Assembly: GCF_003097235.1 (NCBI RefSeq)
Contig: NZ_QEQQ01000011.1
Span: 1 to 64,000 of the forward strand
Source: Pseudomonas sp. CC120222-01a
GTDB taxonomy: Bacteria > Pseudomonadota > Gammaproteobacteria > Pseudomonadales > Pseudomonadaceae
Direction of reading: 5' to 3'
DNA length: 64,000 bases
Part shown: piece after piece, positions 54,321 through 63,580 of the stretch
Position numbering within the stretch: position 1 is the stretch's first letter
Layout of the letters: the number at the start of each line of letters is the position of its first letter
Notes under the pieces: generated by a model
What the model was told of the DNA's origin: nothing
The model's input: the letters and a program-made list of their open reading frames with translations, nothing else
The model's database searches: none
Translations under genes and position numbers: made by a program

Positions 54321-54593
54321 GGTGTTCTCCTGCCGAAGGTGGCCAATCTGTCGTTATGCGATCCACTCTACGGCAAATCTGTCCCTTGGAAAAAACAACG
54401 CTTTATTCCATCCTGCGCTAAGTCGGGCATAAGCGGCGATGACGGCGGCACTATCCTGGCCTACCCTCAAAGCAGCCAAAACCTGGCACAGATCAAAACG
54501 GAAATAACAAAATAAGTTTTTATTATTTCCTGGCCTATGCAGCCAACTTTATAGTCGCCACCCACTACTTCAACAACAAGCGCGGGGTCTGAC
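54321..54593. other. Divergent regulatory region between epsC and tcyJ
   Basis: These 273 bases hold the start regions of both operons and a dyad at 54500-54530. No protein-coding gene was seen. Confidence 0.5.
54500..54530. promoter_or_regulatory. 31-bp dyad GGAAATAA...TTATTTCC (candidate CysB-type operator)
   Basis: The 8-bp arms GGAAATAA and TTATTTCC are perfect complements around a 15-base AT-rich centre (CAAAATAAGTTTTTA). The centre, read on the minus strand, contains AAAAACTTATTTTG, close to the AAAAnTTAT motif before tauA and lsfA. It lies 64 bases before the tcyJ start. Confidence 0.4.
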
Positions 54594-55388
54594 ATGTCGA
54601 AATTCGCCAAACCGCTTCTCAACGCCAGCCTGGCCATCCTGCTGGGTGCCGGCCTGCTCGGCCAGGCCTTCGCCGGCGAGCAACTCAAGACCATCCAGGA
54701 AAAAGGCGTGATCAACGTCGGCCTCGAAGGCACCTACCCGCCGTTCAGCTTTCAGGATGAAAACGGCAAGCTGACCGGCTTCGAGGTCGAGCTGTCCGAG
54801 TTGCTGGCCAAGGAGCTGGGGGTCAAGGCCAAGATCCAGCCGACCAAATGGGACGGCATCCTTGCCGCGCTGGAATCCAAGCGCCTGGACGTGGTGGTCA
54901 ACCAGGTGACCATCTCCGAGGAGCGCAAGAAGAAGTACGACTTCTCCGAGCCCTACACCATCTCCGGCATCCAGGCGCTGGTGCTGAAGAAGAAGGCCGA
55001 GCAGCTGAACATCAAGAGTGCGCAGGACCTGGCAGGCAAGAAAGTCGGTGTTGGCCTGGGCACCAACTACGAACAGTGGGTGAAGCAGGACGTGCCAAAG
55101 GCTGACGTGCGCACCTATGAAGATGACCCGAGCAAATTCGCCGACCTGCGCAACGGCCGCATCGACGCCATCCTGATCGACCGCCTGGCTGCGCTGGAAT
55201 ACGCCCAGAAGGCCAAGGACACCGAGCTGGCTGGCGACGCCTTCTCGCGCCTTGAAAGCGGCGTGGCCCTGCGCAAGGGCGAGCCTGAGCTGCTGGCCGC
55301 GATCAACAAGGCCATCGACAAGCTCAAGGCCGACGGCACGCTGGCCAAGCTGTCGGAGAAATACTTCGGTGCCGATGTCACCAAATGA
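54594..55388 (+). CDS. tcyJ: Amino-acid ABC transporter substrate-binding protein (cystine type)
   Basis: Periplasmic binding protein of 264 residues, family 3, most like FliY/TcyJ cystine receptors. The signal peptide runs to about QAFAG. The mature protein starts EQLKTIQEKGVINVGLEGTY and has PPFSFQDENGKLTGFEVELS. The cystine-specific residues are not verifiable by eye. It is first in a three-gene operon with a permease and ATPase. The next start overlaps its stop by 4 bases. Confidence 0.85.
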   Translation: MSKFAKPLLNASLAILLGAGLLGQAFAGEQLKTIQEKGVINVGLEGTYPPFSFQDENGKLTGFEVELSELLAKELGVKAKIQPTKWDGILAALESKRLDVVVNQVTISEERKKKYDFSEPYTISGIQALVLKKKAEQLNIKSAQDLAGKKVGVGLGTNYEQWVKQDVPKADVRTYEDDPSKFADLRNGRIDAILIDRLAALEYAQKAKDTELAGDAFSRLESGVALRKGEPELLAAINKAIDKLKADGTLAKLSEKYFGADVTK

Positions 55389-56053
55389 TCGCTGAAAGCC
55401 TGCAACTCGTTGCCGACTCCACGCCCTTCCTGCTGAAGGGCGCGGGTTATACGGTGCTGCTCAGTGTTGGCGGCATGTTCTTCGGCCTGGTGCTGGGCTT
55501 TGCCCTGGCGCTGATGCGGCTGTCGAAGATCCTGCCGCTGAACTGGCTGGCGCGCATCTACGTGTCGTTCTTCCGTGGCACACCGCTGCTGGTACAGCTG
55601 TTCGTGATCTACTTCGGCATGCCGCAGATCGGCATCGAGCTCGACCCGATCCCGGCCTCGCTGATCGGCTTGTCACTGAACATGGCAGCCTATATCTGCG
55701 AAATCCTGCGTGCGGCGATCTCCTCGATCGACCGCGGCCAGTGGGAAGCCGCAGCCAGCATCGGCATGACCCGTACCCAGGCCATGCGCCGGGCGATCTT
55801 GCCCCAGGCGCTGCGTACTGCGCTGCCACCACTGGGCAACAGCTTCATCTCGCTGGTCAAGGACACCGCGCTGGCAGCGACCATCCAGGTGCCCGAGCTG
55901 TTCCGCCAGGCCCAGCTGATTACCGCACGCACCTTCGAAGTGTTCACCATGTACCTGGCCGTTGCCGTGATCTACTGGATCCTCTGCAGCATCCTCGCGC
56001 ACTTCCAGAACCGCATGGAAGCGCGGGTCAACCAGCACGACCAGGAGCAATGA
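55385..56053 (+). CDS. tcyL: Amino-acid ABC transporter permease (cystine type)
   Basis: Inner-membrane permease of 222 residues with about five membrane segments (YTVLLSVGGMFFGLVLGFAL, MYLAVAVIYWILCSIL). The EAA loop is QWEAAASIGMTRTQAMRRAI plus LPQALR. FFRGTPLLVQLF is a hallmark of the polar amino-acid transporter family. It overlaps tcyJ by 4 bases. Confidence 0.88.
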   Translation: MIAESLQLVADSTPFLLKGAGYTVLLSVGGMFFGLVLGFALALMRLSKILPLNWLARIYVSFFRGTPLLVQLFVIYFGMPQIGIELDPIPASLIGLSLNMAAYICEILRAAISSIDRGQWEAAASIGMTRTQAMRRAILPQALRTALPPLGNSFISLVKDTALAATIQVPELFRQAQLITARTFEVFTMYLAVAVIYWILCSILAHFQNRMEARVNQHDQEQ

Positions 56054-56054
56054 G

Positions 56055-56816
56055 ATGATCGTCGCCAAAGGCCTGACCAAGCAGTTCAAGGGCCAGACCG
56101 TGCTCAACGGTATCAACCTGACCGTGCAACCCGGTGAAGTGGTGGCCATCATCGGCCCCAGCGGCTCGGGCAAGACCACCTTCCTGCGTTGCCTCAACCT
56201 GCTGGAAACCCCGGATGCCGGGCAGATCCAGATCGGTGACATCAGCATCGATGCCAACCGCCCGCTCGGCGGCCAGCAAAGTGCGATCCGCCGCCTGCGC
56301 CAGCAGGCTGGCTTCGTGTTCCAGAACTTCAACCTGTTCCCCCACCGCACCGCGCTGGAAAACGTCATCGAAGGCCCGGTGATCGTCAAGAAGACGCCCC
56401 GCGAACAGGCCATCGAGCTGGGTCGGCGGTTGCTGGCCAAGGTTGGCCTGGCGGGCAAGGAAGACGCCTACCCGCGGCGCCTTTCCGGAGGCCAGCAGCA
56501 GCGCGTGGCGATTGCCCGTGCGCTGGCCATGGAACCTGAAGTGATCCTGTTCGACGAACCCACCTCGGCCCTCGACCCGGAGCTGGTCGGCGAGGTGCTG
56601 GCGACCATCCGCGGCCTGGCCGAGGAGAAGCGCACCATGATCATCGTTACCCACGAGATGAGTTTTGCCCGGGACGTGGCCAACCGGGTGATCTTCTTCG
56701 ACAAGGGCGTGATCGTGGAACAGGGCGAGGCCAAGGCGCTGTTCGCCAATCCGAAGGAAGAGCGTACCCGCCAGTTCCTGCGCAAGTTCCTCGGGACCAC
56801 TGCTGCGCAAGACTGA
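56055..56816 (+). CDS. tcyN: Amino-acid ABC transporter ATPase (cystine type)
   Basis: ATPase of the same importer, 253 residues. Walker A is [14 protein letters not shown], the signature is LSGGQQQRVAIARAL, Walker B is VILFDEPTSALDP and the H-loop is IIVTHEMSFARD. Its ATG follows the permease stop by one base. A REPIN follows the gene. Confidence 0.88.
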   Translation: MIVAKGLTKQFKGQTVLNGINLTVQPGEVVAIIGPSGSGKTTFLRCLNLLETPDAGQIQIGDISIDANRPLGGQQSAIRRLRQQAGFVFQNFNLFPHRTALENVIEGPVIVKKTPREQAIELGRRLLAKVGLAGKEDAYPRRLSGGQQQRVAIARALAMEPEVILFDEPTSALDPELVGEVLATIRGLAEEKRTMIIVTHEMSFARDVANRVIFFDKGVIVEQGEAKALFANPKEERTRQFLRKFLGTTAAQD

Positions 56817-56830
56817 AAATCTCGGCTGGA

Positions 56831-56900
56831 TTCTTCGCGGGCACGCCCGCTCCCACATTGATCGGTGTGGGAGCGGGCGTGCCCGCGAAGAGGCCGGCAC
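56831..56900. repeat. REPIN
   Basis: TTCTTCGCGGGCACGCCCGC plus TCCCACA and the inverted GTGTGGGAGCGGGCGTGCCC plus GCGAAGAGGCCGG are separated by about 10 bases. It lies between tcyN and the sfnB-like cluster. Confidence 0.85.
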
Positions 56901-56933
56901 ATCCAATGCAAATCCCTCGTCTATAAATATTCC

Positions 56934-56956
56934 AAAAAGTTAGTTCATAAACTTTT
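56934..56956 (+). promoter_or_regulatory. Candidate CysB-type operator of the sfnB-like operon
   Basis: AAAAAGTTAGTTCATAAACT followed by TTT gives inverted AAAAGTT / AACTTTT arms around TAGTTCAT-like DNA. It lies about 98-120 bases before the first monooxygenase start and shares AAAAAGTTA with the tauA upstream region. Confidence 0.4.
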
Positions 56957-57053
56957 AATAAGCCATTAGGGTATATAAACCGGACCACCGGACCAGCAAA
57001 TGTCTGTCGCCATCAGCTGAAGCGACGCATCCACTTTGTGAGGTTCGGTTCTG

Positions 57054-58295
57054 ATGACCACCCAGCCAAATACCCAATTCCACAGCGACCTCGACAGCTC
57101 GCCCTTGCTGCTGCCGGCCAAGGTCCTGCGCAACGACGCCGAGGCCCTGCAAGCCGCCCGCGAGCTGGCCGAAAGTGCCCGTGAGCAGGCCGCCCGCCGC
57201 GACCAGCACCGCAAGCTGCCCTGGGCAGAAATCGAACAGTTCACCCGCAGCGGCCTGGGCAGCATCAGCGTGCCCAAGGCCCATGGCGGCCCGGACGTCT
57301 CGTTCGCAACCGTCGCCGAAGTGTTCCGCCTGATCAGCGCCGCCGACCCGGCCCTCGGGCAGATCCCGCAAAACCAGTTCGGCATGCTGCAGTTGCTGCG
57401 CCTGACCGCTACCGAGGCCCAGCAGGCGCTGATCTTCCGCAATGTGCTGGACGGCTGGCGCATCGGCAACGCCGGCCCCGAGCGCGGCACCAAGGACACC
57501 CTGACGCTCAAGGCCAGGATCACCCGCAGCGGTGACGGCTATCGCATCAGCGGTGAGAAGTTCTATTCCACCGGCGCGCTGTTCGCCCACTGGGTAGCGG
57601 TCAAGGCCTTGGACGACGAAGGCCGCCAGCGCCTGGCCTTCGTCCGCCGTGGCAGCCCAGGGCTGCGCATCGTCGACGACTGGTCCGGCTTCGGCCAGCG
57701 CACTACTGCCAGCGGTACCGTGCTGCTCGACCAGGTACCGGTTGATGCCGAACTGGTCATCGACAACTGGCGCCAGCGCGATATCCCCAATATCCAGGGC
57801 GCGGCCTCGCAGCTGATTCAAGCGGCCATCGATGCCGGCATCGCCGAGGCCGCCATCGACGACGCCATCACCTTTGTCCGCGAAAAATCCCGGCCATGGA
57901 TCGAGGCCAAGGTCGAACGCGCCAGCGATGACCCTTACGTGATTGCCGACATCGGCCGCCTGAAGCTTGAACTGCATGCCGCCGAGGCGCTGCTGCGCAA
58001 AGCCGCGCGCGTGCTCGACGAGGTCAATGCCGGGCCGATCGATGCCGCCGCCGCAGCGCGGGCGTCGATTGCCGTGGCCGAGGCCAAGGTGCTGACCACC
58101 GAGATCTCGCTGCAGGCCAGCGAGAAGCTGTTCGAGCTGGCGGGCAGCCGCGCAAGCCTGGCCGAGTTCAACCTCGACCGGCACTGGCGCAACGCCCGGG
58201 TGCACACCCTGCACGACCCGGTGCGCTGGAAGTACCACGCGGTTGGCGCTTACCACCTCAACGGCACCCTACCCGCCCGGCATTCCTGGATCTGA
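57054..58295 (+). CDS. SfnB/DszC-family flavin-dependent monooxygenase (first copy)
   Basis: An acyl-CoA-dehydrogenase-fold monooxygenase, 413 residues, close to SfnB (sulfur acquisition oxidoreductase) and DszC (dibenzothiophene monooxygenase). Such enzymes oxidise organosulfur substrates with reduced flavin. The N-terminal helical region is followed by PQNQFGMLQLLRLT, the beta-domain FYSTGALFAHWVAVKALDDE and DDWSGFGQRTTASGTVLLD, and the C-terminal helices end LDRHWRNARVHTLHDPVRW. It has a REPIN on each side and is the first gene downstream of the AT-rich promoter. No flavin reductase is adjacent. Confidence 0.88.
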   Translation: MTTQPNTQFHSDLDSSPLLLPAKVLRNDAEALQAARELAESAREQAARRDQHRKLPWAEIEQFTRSGLGSISVPKAHGGPDVSFATVAEVFRLISAADPALGQIPQNQFGMLQLLRLTATEAQQALIFRNVLDGWRIGNAGPERGTKDTLTLKARITRSGDGYRISGEKFYSTGALFAHWVAVKALDDEGRQRLAFVRRGSPGLRIVDDWSGFGQRTTASGTVLLDQVPVDAELVIDNWRQRDIPNIQGAASQLIQAAIDAGIAEAAIDDAITFVREKSRPWIEAKVERASDDPYVIADIGRLKLELHAAEALLRKAARVLDEVNAGPIDAAAAARASIAVAEAKVLTTEISLQASEKLFELAGSRASLAEFNLDRHWRNARVHTLHDPVRWKYHAVGAYHLNGTLPARHSWI

Positions 58296-58307
58296 ATTTG
58301 TGGCCAT

Positions 58308-58426
58308 TGGGGCCGCTGCGCAGCCCTTCACGGGCACGCCCGCTCCCACAAGAACTGCATAGAACCTGAGATCAACACTGTACCTGTGGGAGCGGGCATG
58401 CCCGCGAAGGGCCGCACAGCGGCCCC
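58308..58426. repeat. REPIN between the two sfnB-like genes
   Basis: GGGGCCGCTGCGCAGCCCTT plus CACGGGCACGCCCGCTCCC is mirrored by GGGAGCGGGCATGCCCGCGA plus AGGGCCGCACAGCGGCCCC. It occupies almost the whole gap and so may affect expression of the downstream genes. Confidence 0.85.
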
Positions 58427-58437
58427 CGGAGAACACC

Positions 58438-59619
58438 ATGACAACATCGGTTATTACCAGCGACAGCCAGGCCCTGGCAGCCGCCGAACATATTGCCCAG
58501 CAACTCAAACGCGACAGCGCCCTGCGCGACCGCGAACGCCGCCTGCCCCACGCCGAACTGGAGCTGTTCACCCGCTCCGGCCTGTGGGCCATCAGCGTCC
58601 CCAAAACCTTCGGCGGCGCGGGGGTCTCCAACGTCACCCTGGCCCAGGTCATCGCCCGCATCGCCCAGGCCGATGGCTCCCTCGGCCAGATCCCCCAGAA
58701 TCACTTCTACGCCCTCGAAGTGCTGCGGGTAAACGGCAGCCCCGAGCAGCAGCGGCGCCTTTACGCCGAAGTGCTGGCAGGCCGCCGCTTCGGTAACGCC
58801 CTGGCCGAGCTGGGCACGAAAACCGCCCACGACCGCACCACCCGCCTGACCCACGACGGCGCCGGTTACCGCATCAACGGCCGCAAGTTCTACGCCACCG
58901 GCGCGCTCTACGCGCAACGTATCCCGACCTCGGTGATCGACGACCAGGGCCGCCAGCAACTGGCCTTCGTCCCTGCCAACAGCCAGGGCCTGCAGGTGAT
59001 CGACGACTGGAGCGGCTTTGGCCAGCGCACCACCGGCAGCGGCTCGGTGACCTTCGACAACGTCTGGGTCGATGCCGTCGACGTGGTGCCGTTCCAGAGT
59101 GCCTTCGAGCGCCCGACACCGGTCGGCCCGCTGGCGCAGATTCTCCACGCTGCCATCGACACCGGTATCGCCCGCGCCGCACTGGATGATGCCCTGCACT
59201 TCGTGCGCACACGCAGCCGGCCGTGGGTCGACTCCGGCCTGGACAAGGCCAGCGACGACCCGCTGACCCTGAAGAGCTTCGGCCACCTGGTTATCCGCCT
59301 GCACGCCGCCGAAGCCTTGCTCGAACGCGCCGGCGAATGCCTCGACCGCGCCCAGGCCGACAGCAATGCCGACACCGTGGCTGCTGCCTCCATTGCCGTT
59401 GCCGAAGCACGGGCAATCAGCACGGAAGTGTCCCTGGCCGCCGGCACCACGCTGTTCGAGCTTGCCGGTAGCCAGGCCACCCTGGCCGAGCACAACCTCG
59501 ACCGCCACTGGCGCAACGCCCGCGTGCACACCCTGCACGACCCGGTGCGCTGGAAGTACCACGCCATCGGCAACTACTACCTGAACAACGCAAACCCACC
59601 ACGCCGGGGGACCATCTGA
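58438..59619 (+). CDS. SfnB/DszC-family flavin-dependent monooxygenase (second copy)
   Basis: Second acyl-CoA-dehydrogenase-fold monooxygenase, 393 residues, a tandem relative of the gene before it. Shared blocks include LGQIPQN, FYATGALYAQ, DDWSGFGQRTT, the C-terminal LDRHWRNARVHTLHDPVRWK and YHA. The N-terminus is about 20 residues shorter than the first copy. The stop overlaps the start of the DszA-like gene by one base (TGATG), so it is coupled to that enzyme. The presence of two copies suggests distinct substrates or a heterooligomer. Confidence 0.88.
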   Translation: MTTSVITSDSQALAAAEHIAQQLKRDSALRDRERRLPHAELELFTRSGLWAISVPKTFGGAGVSNVTLAQVIARIAQADGSLGQIPQNHFYALEVLRVNGSPEQQRRLYAEVLAGRRFGNALAELGTKTAHDRTTRLTHDGAGYRINGRKFYATGALYAQRIPTSVIDDQGRQQLAFVPANSQGLQVIDDWSGFGQRTTGSGSVTFDNVWVDAVDVVPFQSAFERPTPVGPLAQILHAAIDTGIARAALDDALHFVRTRSRPWVDSGLDKASDDPLTLKSFGHLVIRLHAAEALLERAGECLDRAQADSNADTVAAASIAVAEARAISTEVSLAAGTTLFELAGSQATLAEHNLDRHWRNARVHTLHDPVRWKYHAIGNYYLNNANPPRRGTI

Positions 59620-61010
59620 TGGCCAAGCAGATCCTGCTCAATGCCTTCAACATGAACTGCATCGGGCACATCAATCATGGCCTGTGGACCCACCCACGGG
59701 ACACCTCGACCCGGTACAAGACCCTGGAATACTGGACCGACCTGGCGCGCCTGCTGGAGCGCGGGCTGTTCGACGGCCTGTTCATCGCCGACATCGTCGG
59801 CACCTACGACATCTACGGCAACTCCGTGGACGTAACCCTGAAGGAGTCGATCCAGCTACCGGTCAACGACCCGCTGCTGCTGGTCTCGGCCATGGCCGCC
59901 GTCACCCGCCACCTGGGCTTCGGCCTAACCGCCAACCTCACCTACGAGGCGCCGTACCTGTTCGCCCGGCGCCTCTCCACCCTCGACCACCTGAGCAATG
60001 GCCGGGTCGGCTGGAACATCGTCACCGGTTACCTCGACAGCGCCGCCCGCGCCATGGGCCTGGAGCAACAGCCCGAGCACGACCGCCGCTACGACCAGGC
60101 CGACGAATACCTGCAGGTGCTGTACAAGCTGCTGGAAGGCAGCTGGGCCGATGACGCCGTGGTCAACGACCGCCAGCGCCGGGTGTACGCCGAGCCGGGC
60201 AAGGTGCGCAAGATCCGCCACCAGGGCGAGTTCTACAAGGTCGAGGGCTACCACCTGTGCGAACCCTCGCCACAGCGCACACCGGTGCTGTTCCAGGCGG
60301 GCAGCTCGCCGCGCGGCCTGGCCTTTGCCGGCAACCATGCCGAGTGCGTGTTCATCAGCGGCCAGGACCAGGCCGCCACCCGCGCCCAGGTCGACAAGGT
60401 GCGCGCGGCTGCCCGGGCCGCCGGCCGCGACCCACAGGCGGTGAAGGTATTCATGGGCATCACGGTGATCGTCGCGCCCACCGAGCAGCAGGCCCAGGCC
60501 AAGTACGCCGAGTACCTGCAGCATGCCAGCGCGGAAGCCGGCGTGGCGCACTTCGCCGCCTCAACCGGCATCGACTTCGCTGCTTATGGACTGGACGACC
60601 CGATCGGTGCCAGCAAGGGCAACGCCATCCAGTCGGCCACCCGCCAGTTGCAGGAAAACGCCTGGACCCGCCGCCGCCTGCTGGAGCAGCACGCCCTCGG
60701 CGGGCGCTACGTCACCCTGGTCGGCGCGCCCGACCAGGTGGCCGAACAACTGATCGCCTGGGTCGACGAAACCGGCCTGGACGGCTTCAACCTGACCCGC
60801 ACCGTCACCCCGGAAAGCTACGAAGACTTCATCGAACTGGTGGTCCCGCAACTGCAGCAACGTGGCCGCTACAAGACCGCCTACGCCGACGGCACCCTGC
60901 GCGAGAAGCTGTTCGCCAGCGATCACCCGCACCTGCCCGCCGACCACCCAGGTTCCACCTACCGCAACACCTCTACCCCTGCCCCGACTGGAGCCCTGCA
61001 CCATGCTTGA
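59619..61010 (+). CDS. DszA/NtaA-family FMNH2-dependent monooxygenase
   Basis: Luciferase-like TIM-barrel monooxygenase of the NtaA/SnaA/DszA group, 463 residues. These enzymes need FMNH2 from a separate reductase and split C-S or C-N bonds. Motifs include LLERGLFDGLFIADIVGTYD, LTYEAPYLFARRLSTLDHLS, NGRVGWNIVTGYLDSAARAM and FQAGSSPRGLAFAGNHAECV. It follows the second SfnB-like gene with TGATG overlap and overlaps the metQ-like gene by 8 bases, so enzyme and transporter are translated together. Confidence 0.9.
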   Translation: MAKQILLNAFNMNCIGHINHGLWTHPRDTSTRYKTLEYWTDLARLLERGLFDGLFIADIVGTYDIYGNSVDVTLKESIQLPVNDPLLLVSAMAAVTRHLGFGLTANLTYEAPYLFARRLSTLDHLSNGRVGWNIVTGYLDSAARAMGLEQQPEHDRRYDQADEYLQVLYKLLEGSWADDAVVNDRQRRVYAEPGKVRKIRHQGEFYKVEGYHLCEPSPQRTPVLFQAGSSPRGLAFAGNHAECVFISGQDQAATRAQVDKVRAAARAAGRDPQAVKVFMGITVIVAPTEQQAQAKYAEYLQHASAEAGVAHFAASTGIDFAAYGLDDPIGASKGNAIQSATRQLQENAWTRRRLLEQHALGGRYVTLVGAPDQVAEQLIAWVDETGLDGFNLTRTVTPESYEDFIELVVPQLQQRGRYKTAYADGTLREKLFASDHPHLPADHPGSTYRNTSTPAPTGALHHA

Positions 61011-61803
61011 GAAACTGTTCCGGCCCGTCGCGGCCATCGCCATCACCCTTGCCCTGACCACCAGTGCCTTCGCTGCCGAGCCGCTGAAGATCGGCACCAC
61101 CGCGGCCTTCGCCATCCCACTGGAAGCCGCGGTGGAAGAAGCCCACAAGCAGGGCCTGGAGGTGAAGCTGATCGAGTTCAGCGACTGGATCGCGCCGAAT
61201 GTCAGCCTCAACAGCGGCGACATCGACGTGAACTACTTCCAGCACATTCCCTTCCTGGAGAACGCCAAGGCTGCGGCCGGTTTCAACCTGGTGCCCTATG
61301 CCCCGGGCATCATCAACAACGTCGGCCTGTACTCGAAAAAGTACAAGAGCTTCGCCGACCTACCTGAAGGCGCCAGCGTGGCCATCGCCAACGACCCGAT
61401 CAACAGCGGCCGCGGCCTGCAGTTGCTGGCCAAGGCTGGCTTGATCACCCTCAAGCCGGGGGTAGGCTACAAGGCCACCGAAGACGACATCGTCGCCAAC
61501 CCGAAGCGGCTGAAGATCCTGCAGGTCGAAGCCGTGCAACTGGTGCGTGCCTATGACGACGCCGACCTGGTCCAGGGCTACCCGGCCTACATCCGCCTGG
61601 CCAACAGCTTCGATGCCACTTCGGCATTGCTGTTCGATGGCCTGGAAAACAAGGAGTACGTGATCCAGTTCGTCATCCGTCCGCAAAGCAAGGACGACCC
61701 GCGCCTGGCCAGGTTCGTCGACATCTACCAACACTCGCCTGCCGTGCGTTCGGCGTTGAACAAGGCCCATGGCAGCCTGTACCAGGCCGGTTGGGAAGGC
61801 TGA
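61003..61803 (+). CDS. metQ: MetQ-family substrate-binding protein
   Basis: NLPA/MetQ-type receptor of 266 residues. The signal peptide is [20 protein letters not shown] plus SAFA. The mature start is [20 protein letters not shown]. MetQ proteins bind methionine, and in this context the ligand may be another organosulfur compound. Characteristic are [20 protein letters not shown] plus FQHIPFL and [19 protein letters not shown]. No lipobox cysteine is visible, so it may be periplasmic rather than a lipoprotein. It overlaps the DszA-like gene by 8 bases. Confidence 0.88.
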   Translation: MLEKLFRPVAAIAITLALTTSAFAAEPLKIGTTAAFAIPLEAAVEEAHKQGLEVKLIEFSDWIAPNVSLNSGDIDVNYFQHIPFLENAKAAAGFNLVPYAPGIINNVGLYSKKYKSFADLPEGASVAIANDPINSGRGLQLLAKAGLITLKPGVGYKATEDDIVANPKRLKILQVEAVQLVRAYDDADLVQGYPAYIRLANSFDATSALLFDGLENKEYVIQFVIRPQSKDDPRLARFVDIYQHSPAVRSALNKAHGSLYQAGWEG

Positions 61804-61804
61804 C

Positions 61805-62914
61805 ATGAGCCAGGCCAACGCGCTCCGGGCGCCCACCGCACAACCATTGTCGTCAACGGCCAGGGAGCAGGCCCTGCGCCCGGAGGTCAACGAAGCCCAC
61901 GTGCGCTTCATCGGCCTCGGCAAGACTTACCCTGGCCAGCAGCAACCCGCACTGCACGGCATCGACCTGAATATTCGGCGTGGCGAGATTTTCGGCATCA
62001 TCGGCCGCAGTGGTGCAGGCAAGTCATCGCTGCTGCGCACCATCAACCGCCTTGAGCAGCCGAGCCAGGGCCGCGTGCTGATCGACCAGGTGGACATCGC
62101 GCCGTTCGACGAAGACCACCTGGTGGCGCTGCGCCGGCGCATCGGCATGATCTTCCAGCACTTCAACCTGATGTCGGCCAAGACCGTGTGGCAGAACGTC
62201 GAGCTGCCGTTGAAAGTAGCCGGGGTGGCCAAGGCCGAGCGCCAGCGCAAGGTCCGCGAGCTGCTGGAGCTGGTGGGTTTGCAGGAGAAACATCACGTCT
62301 ACCCGGCGCAGCTGTCCGGCGGGCAGAAGCAGCGGGTCGGCATCGCCCGGGCGCTGGTGCATGACCCGGAAATCCTGCTGTGCGACGAAGCCACCTCGGC
62401 GCTGGACCCCGAGACCACGGCGTCGATCCTCGAACTGCTGCGCGACATCAACCAGCGCCTGGGGCTGACCGTGGTGCTGATCACCCACGAAATGGCGGTG
62501 ATCCGCGACATCTGCCAGCGTGTGGTGGTGCTGGAACGTGGCGCGATCGTCGAGCAGGGCGAAGTCTGGCGCGTGTTCGGCAGCCCACGCCATGAGGTTA
62601 CCCGCACCCTGCTGGCACCGTTGCAGACCAAGCTGCCCGCGGCTTTGCAGGCAAACCTGCGCGCCAGCCCGGCGGGCCGTGACAGCGCAGTGGTGCTCAA
62701 ACTCACCCTGCTCGGCGAGCCGGCGCTGTCCGACCTGTTTGCCGAACTGGGCGGGCGTGTGCGGCTGCTTCAGGGAGGCGTGGAGACCATCGGCGAACAT
62801 GCCCTCGGGCAGTTGATCCTGTCGATCCAGGGCTCACCGCACGACACGCACCTATTGCTCGAACGCGCCCGCCGCTGGGCCGAAGACGTGGAGGTACTGG
62901 GCCATGTGGTTTGA
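61805..62914 (+). CDS. metN: MetN-family methionine ABC transporter ATPase
   Basis: ATPase of a D/L-methionine-type importer, 369 residues. About 35 extra residues precede the ATPase. Walker A is [13 protein letters not shown], the signature is [15 protein letters not shown], Walker B is [13 protein letters not shown] and the H-loop is [12 protein letters not shown]. The C-terminal NIL domain (about 290-369), which in MetN binds methionine and inhibits transport, is present ([20 protein letters not shown]). The start at 61805 is one base after the metQ stop. It overlaps metI by 11 bases. Confidence 0.92.
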   Translation: MSQANALRAPTAQPLSSTAREQALRPEVNEAHVRFIGLGKTYPGQQQPALHGIDLNIRRGEIFGIIGRSGAGKSSLLRTINRLEQPSQGRVLIDQVDIAPFDEDHLVALRRRIGMIFQHFNLMSAKTVWQNVELPLKVAGVAKAERQRKVRELLELVGLQEKHHVYPAQLSGGQKQRVGIARALVHDPEILLCDEATSALDPETTASILELLRDINQRLGLTVVLITHEMAVIRDICQRVVVLERGAIVEQGEVWRVFGSPRHEVTRTLLAPLQTKLPAALQANLRASPAGRDSAVVLKLTLLGEPALSDLFAELGGRVRLLQGGVETIGEHALGQLILSIQGSPHDTHLLLERARRWAEDVEVLGHVV

Positions 62915-63548
62915 TCGCTTGCTCGATGGTCTGCTCGACACCTTGCTGATGGTAGGCGTGTCCTCGCTGGTCGCGCTGCTGGTGGGGGTGCCGATGGCGG
63001 TGCTGCTGGTCACCAGCGACAAGGGTGGCATCTTCGAGGCACCGTTGCTGAACCGGGTGCTGGGCGCCTTCGTCAACCTGTTCCGCTCGATCCCGTTCCT
63101 GATCCTGATGGTCGCGCTGATCCCCTTCACCCGGCTGGTGGTGGGCACCACCTACGGTGTGTGGGCCGCCGTGGTGCCACTGACCATCGCCGCGACGCCG
63201 TTCTTCGCACGGATTGCCGAGGTGAGCCTGCGCGAGGTCGACCATGGCCTGGTGGAGGCGGCGCAGGCCATGGGGTGCCGGCGTTGGCACATCGTCTGGC
63301 ATGTACTGTTGCCAGAGGCGCTGCCGGGGATCGTGGGCGGGTTCACCATTACCCTGGTGACGCTGATCAATTCTTCGGCGATGGCCGGGGCGATTGGCGC
63401 GGGTGGGCTGGGGGATATTGCCTATCGGTATGGGTATCAGCGCTTCGACAGCCAGATCATGTTGACCGTGATTGCCATGCTGGTGGCCTTGGTGGCGCTG
63501 ATCCAGTTGGGTGGAGACCGGTTGGCGAAAGGTTTGAACAAGCGTTGA
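62904..63548 (+). CDS. metI: MetI-family methionine ABC transporter permease
   Basis: Inner-membrane permease of 214 residues with about five membrane segments ([20 protein letters not shown] plus PMAVLL). The EAA-loop is [20 protein letters not shown] plus [13 protein letters not shown]. It is the last gene of the sfnB-sfnB-dszA-metQNI unit. A hairpin with GGGGCTG/CAGCCCC arms follows at 63555-63573. Confidence 0.92.
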   Translation: MWFDRLLDGLLDTLLMVGVSSLVALLVGVPMAVLLVTSDKGGIFEAPLLNRVLGAFVNLFRSIPFLILMVALIPFTRLVVGTTYGVWAAVVPLTIAATPFFARIAEVSLREVDHGLVEAAQAMGCRRWHIVWHVLLPEALPGIVGGFTITLVTLINSSAMAGAIGAGGLGDIAYRYGYQRFDSQIMLTVIAMLVALVALIQLGGDRLAKGLNKR

Positions 63549-63554
63549 AGGCCT

Positions 63555-63573
63555 GGGGCTGCAAAGCAGCCCC
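63555..63573. terminator. Hairpin between convergent metI and the EAL gene
   Basis: GGGGCTG-CAAAG-CAGCCCC, 6 bases after the metI stop. No T run follows, so it may be a REP fragment or a weak terminator. Confidence 0.5.
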
Positions 63574-63580
63574 GGCAATC

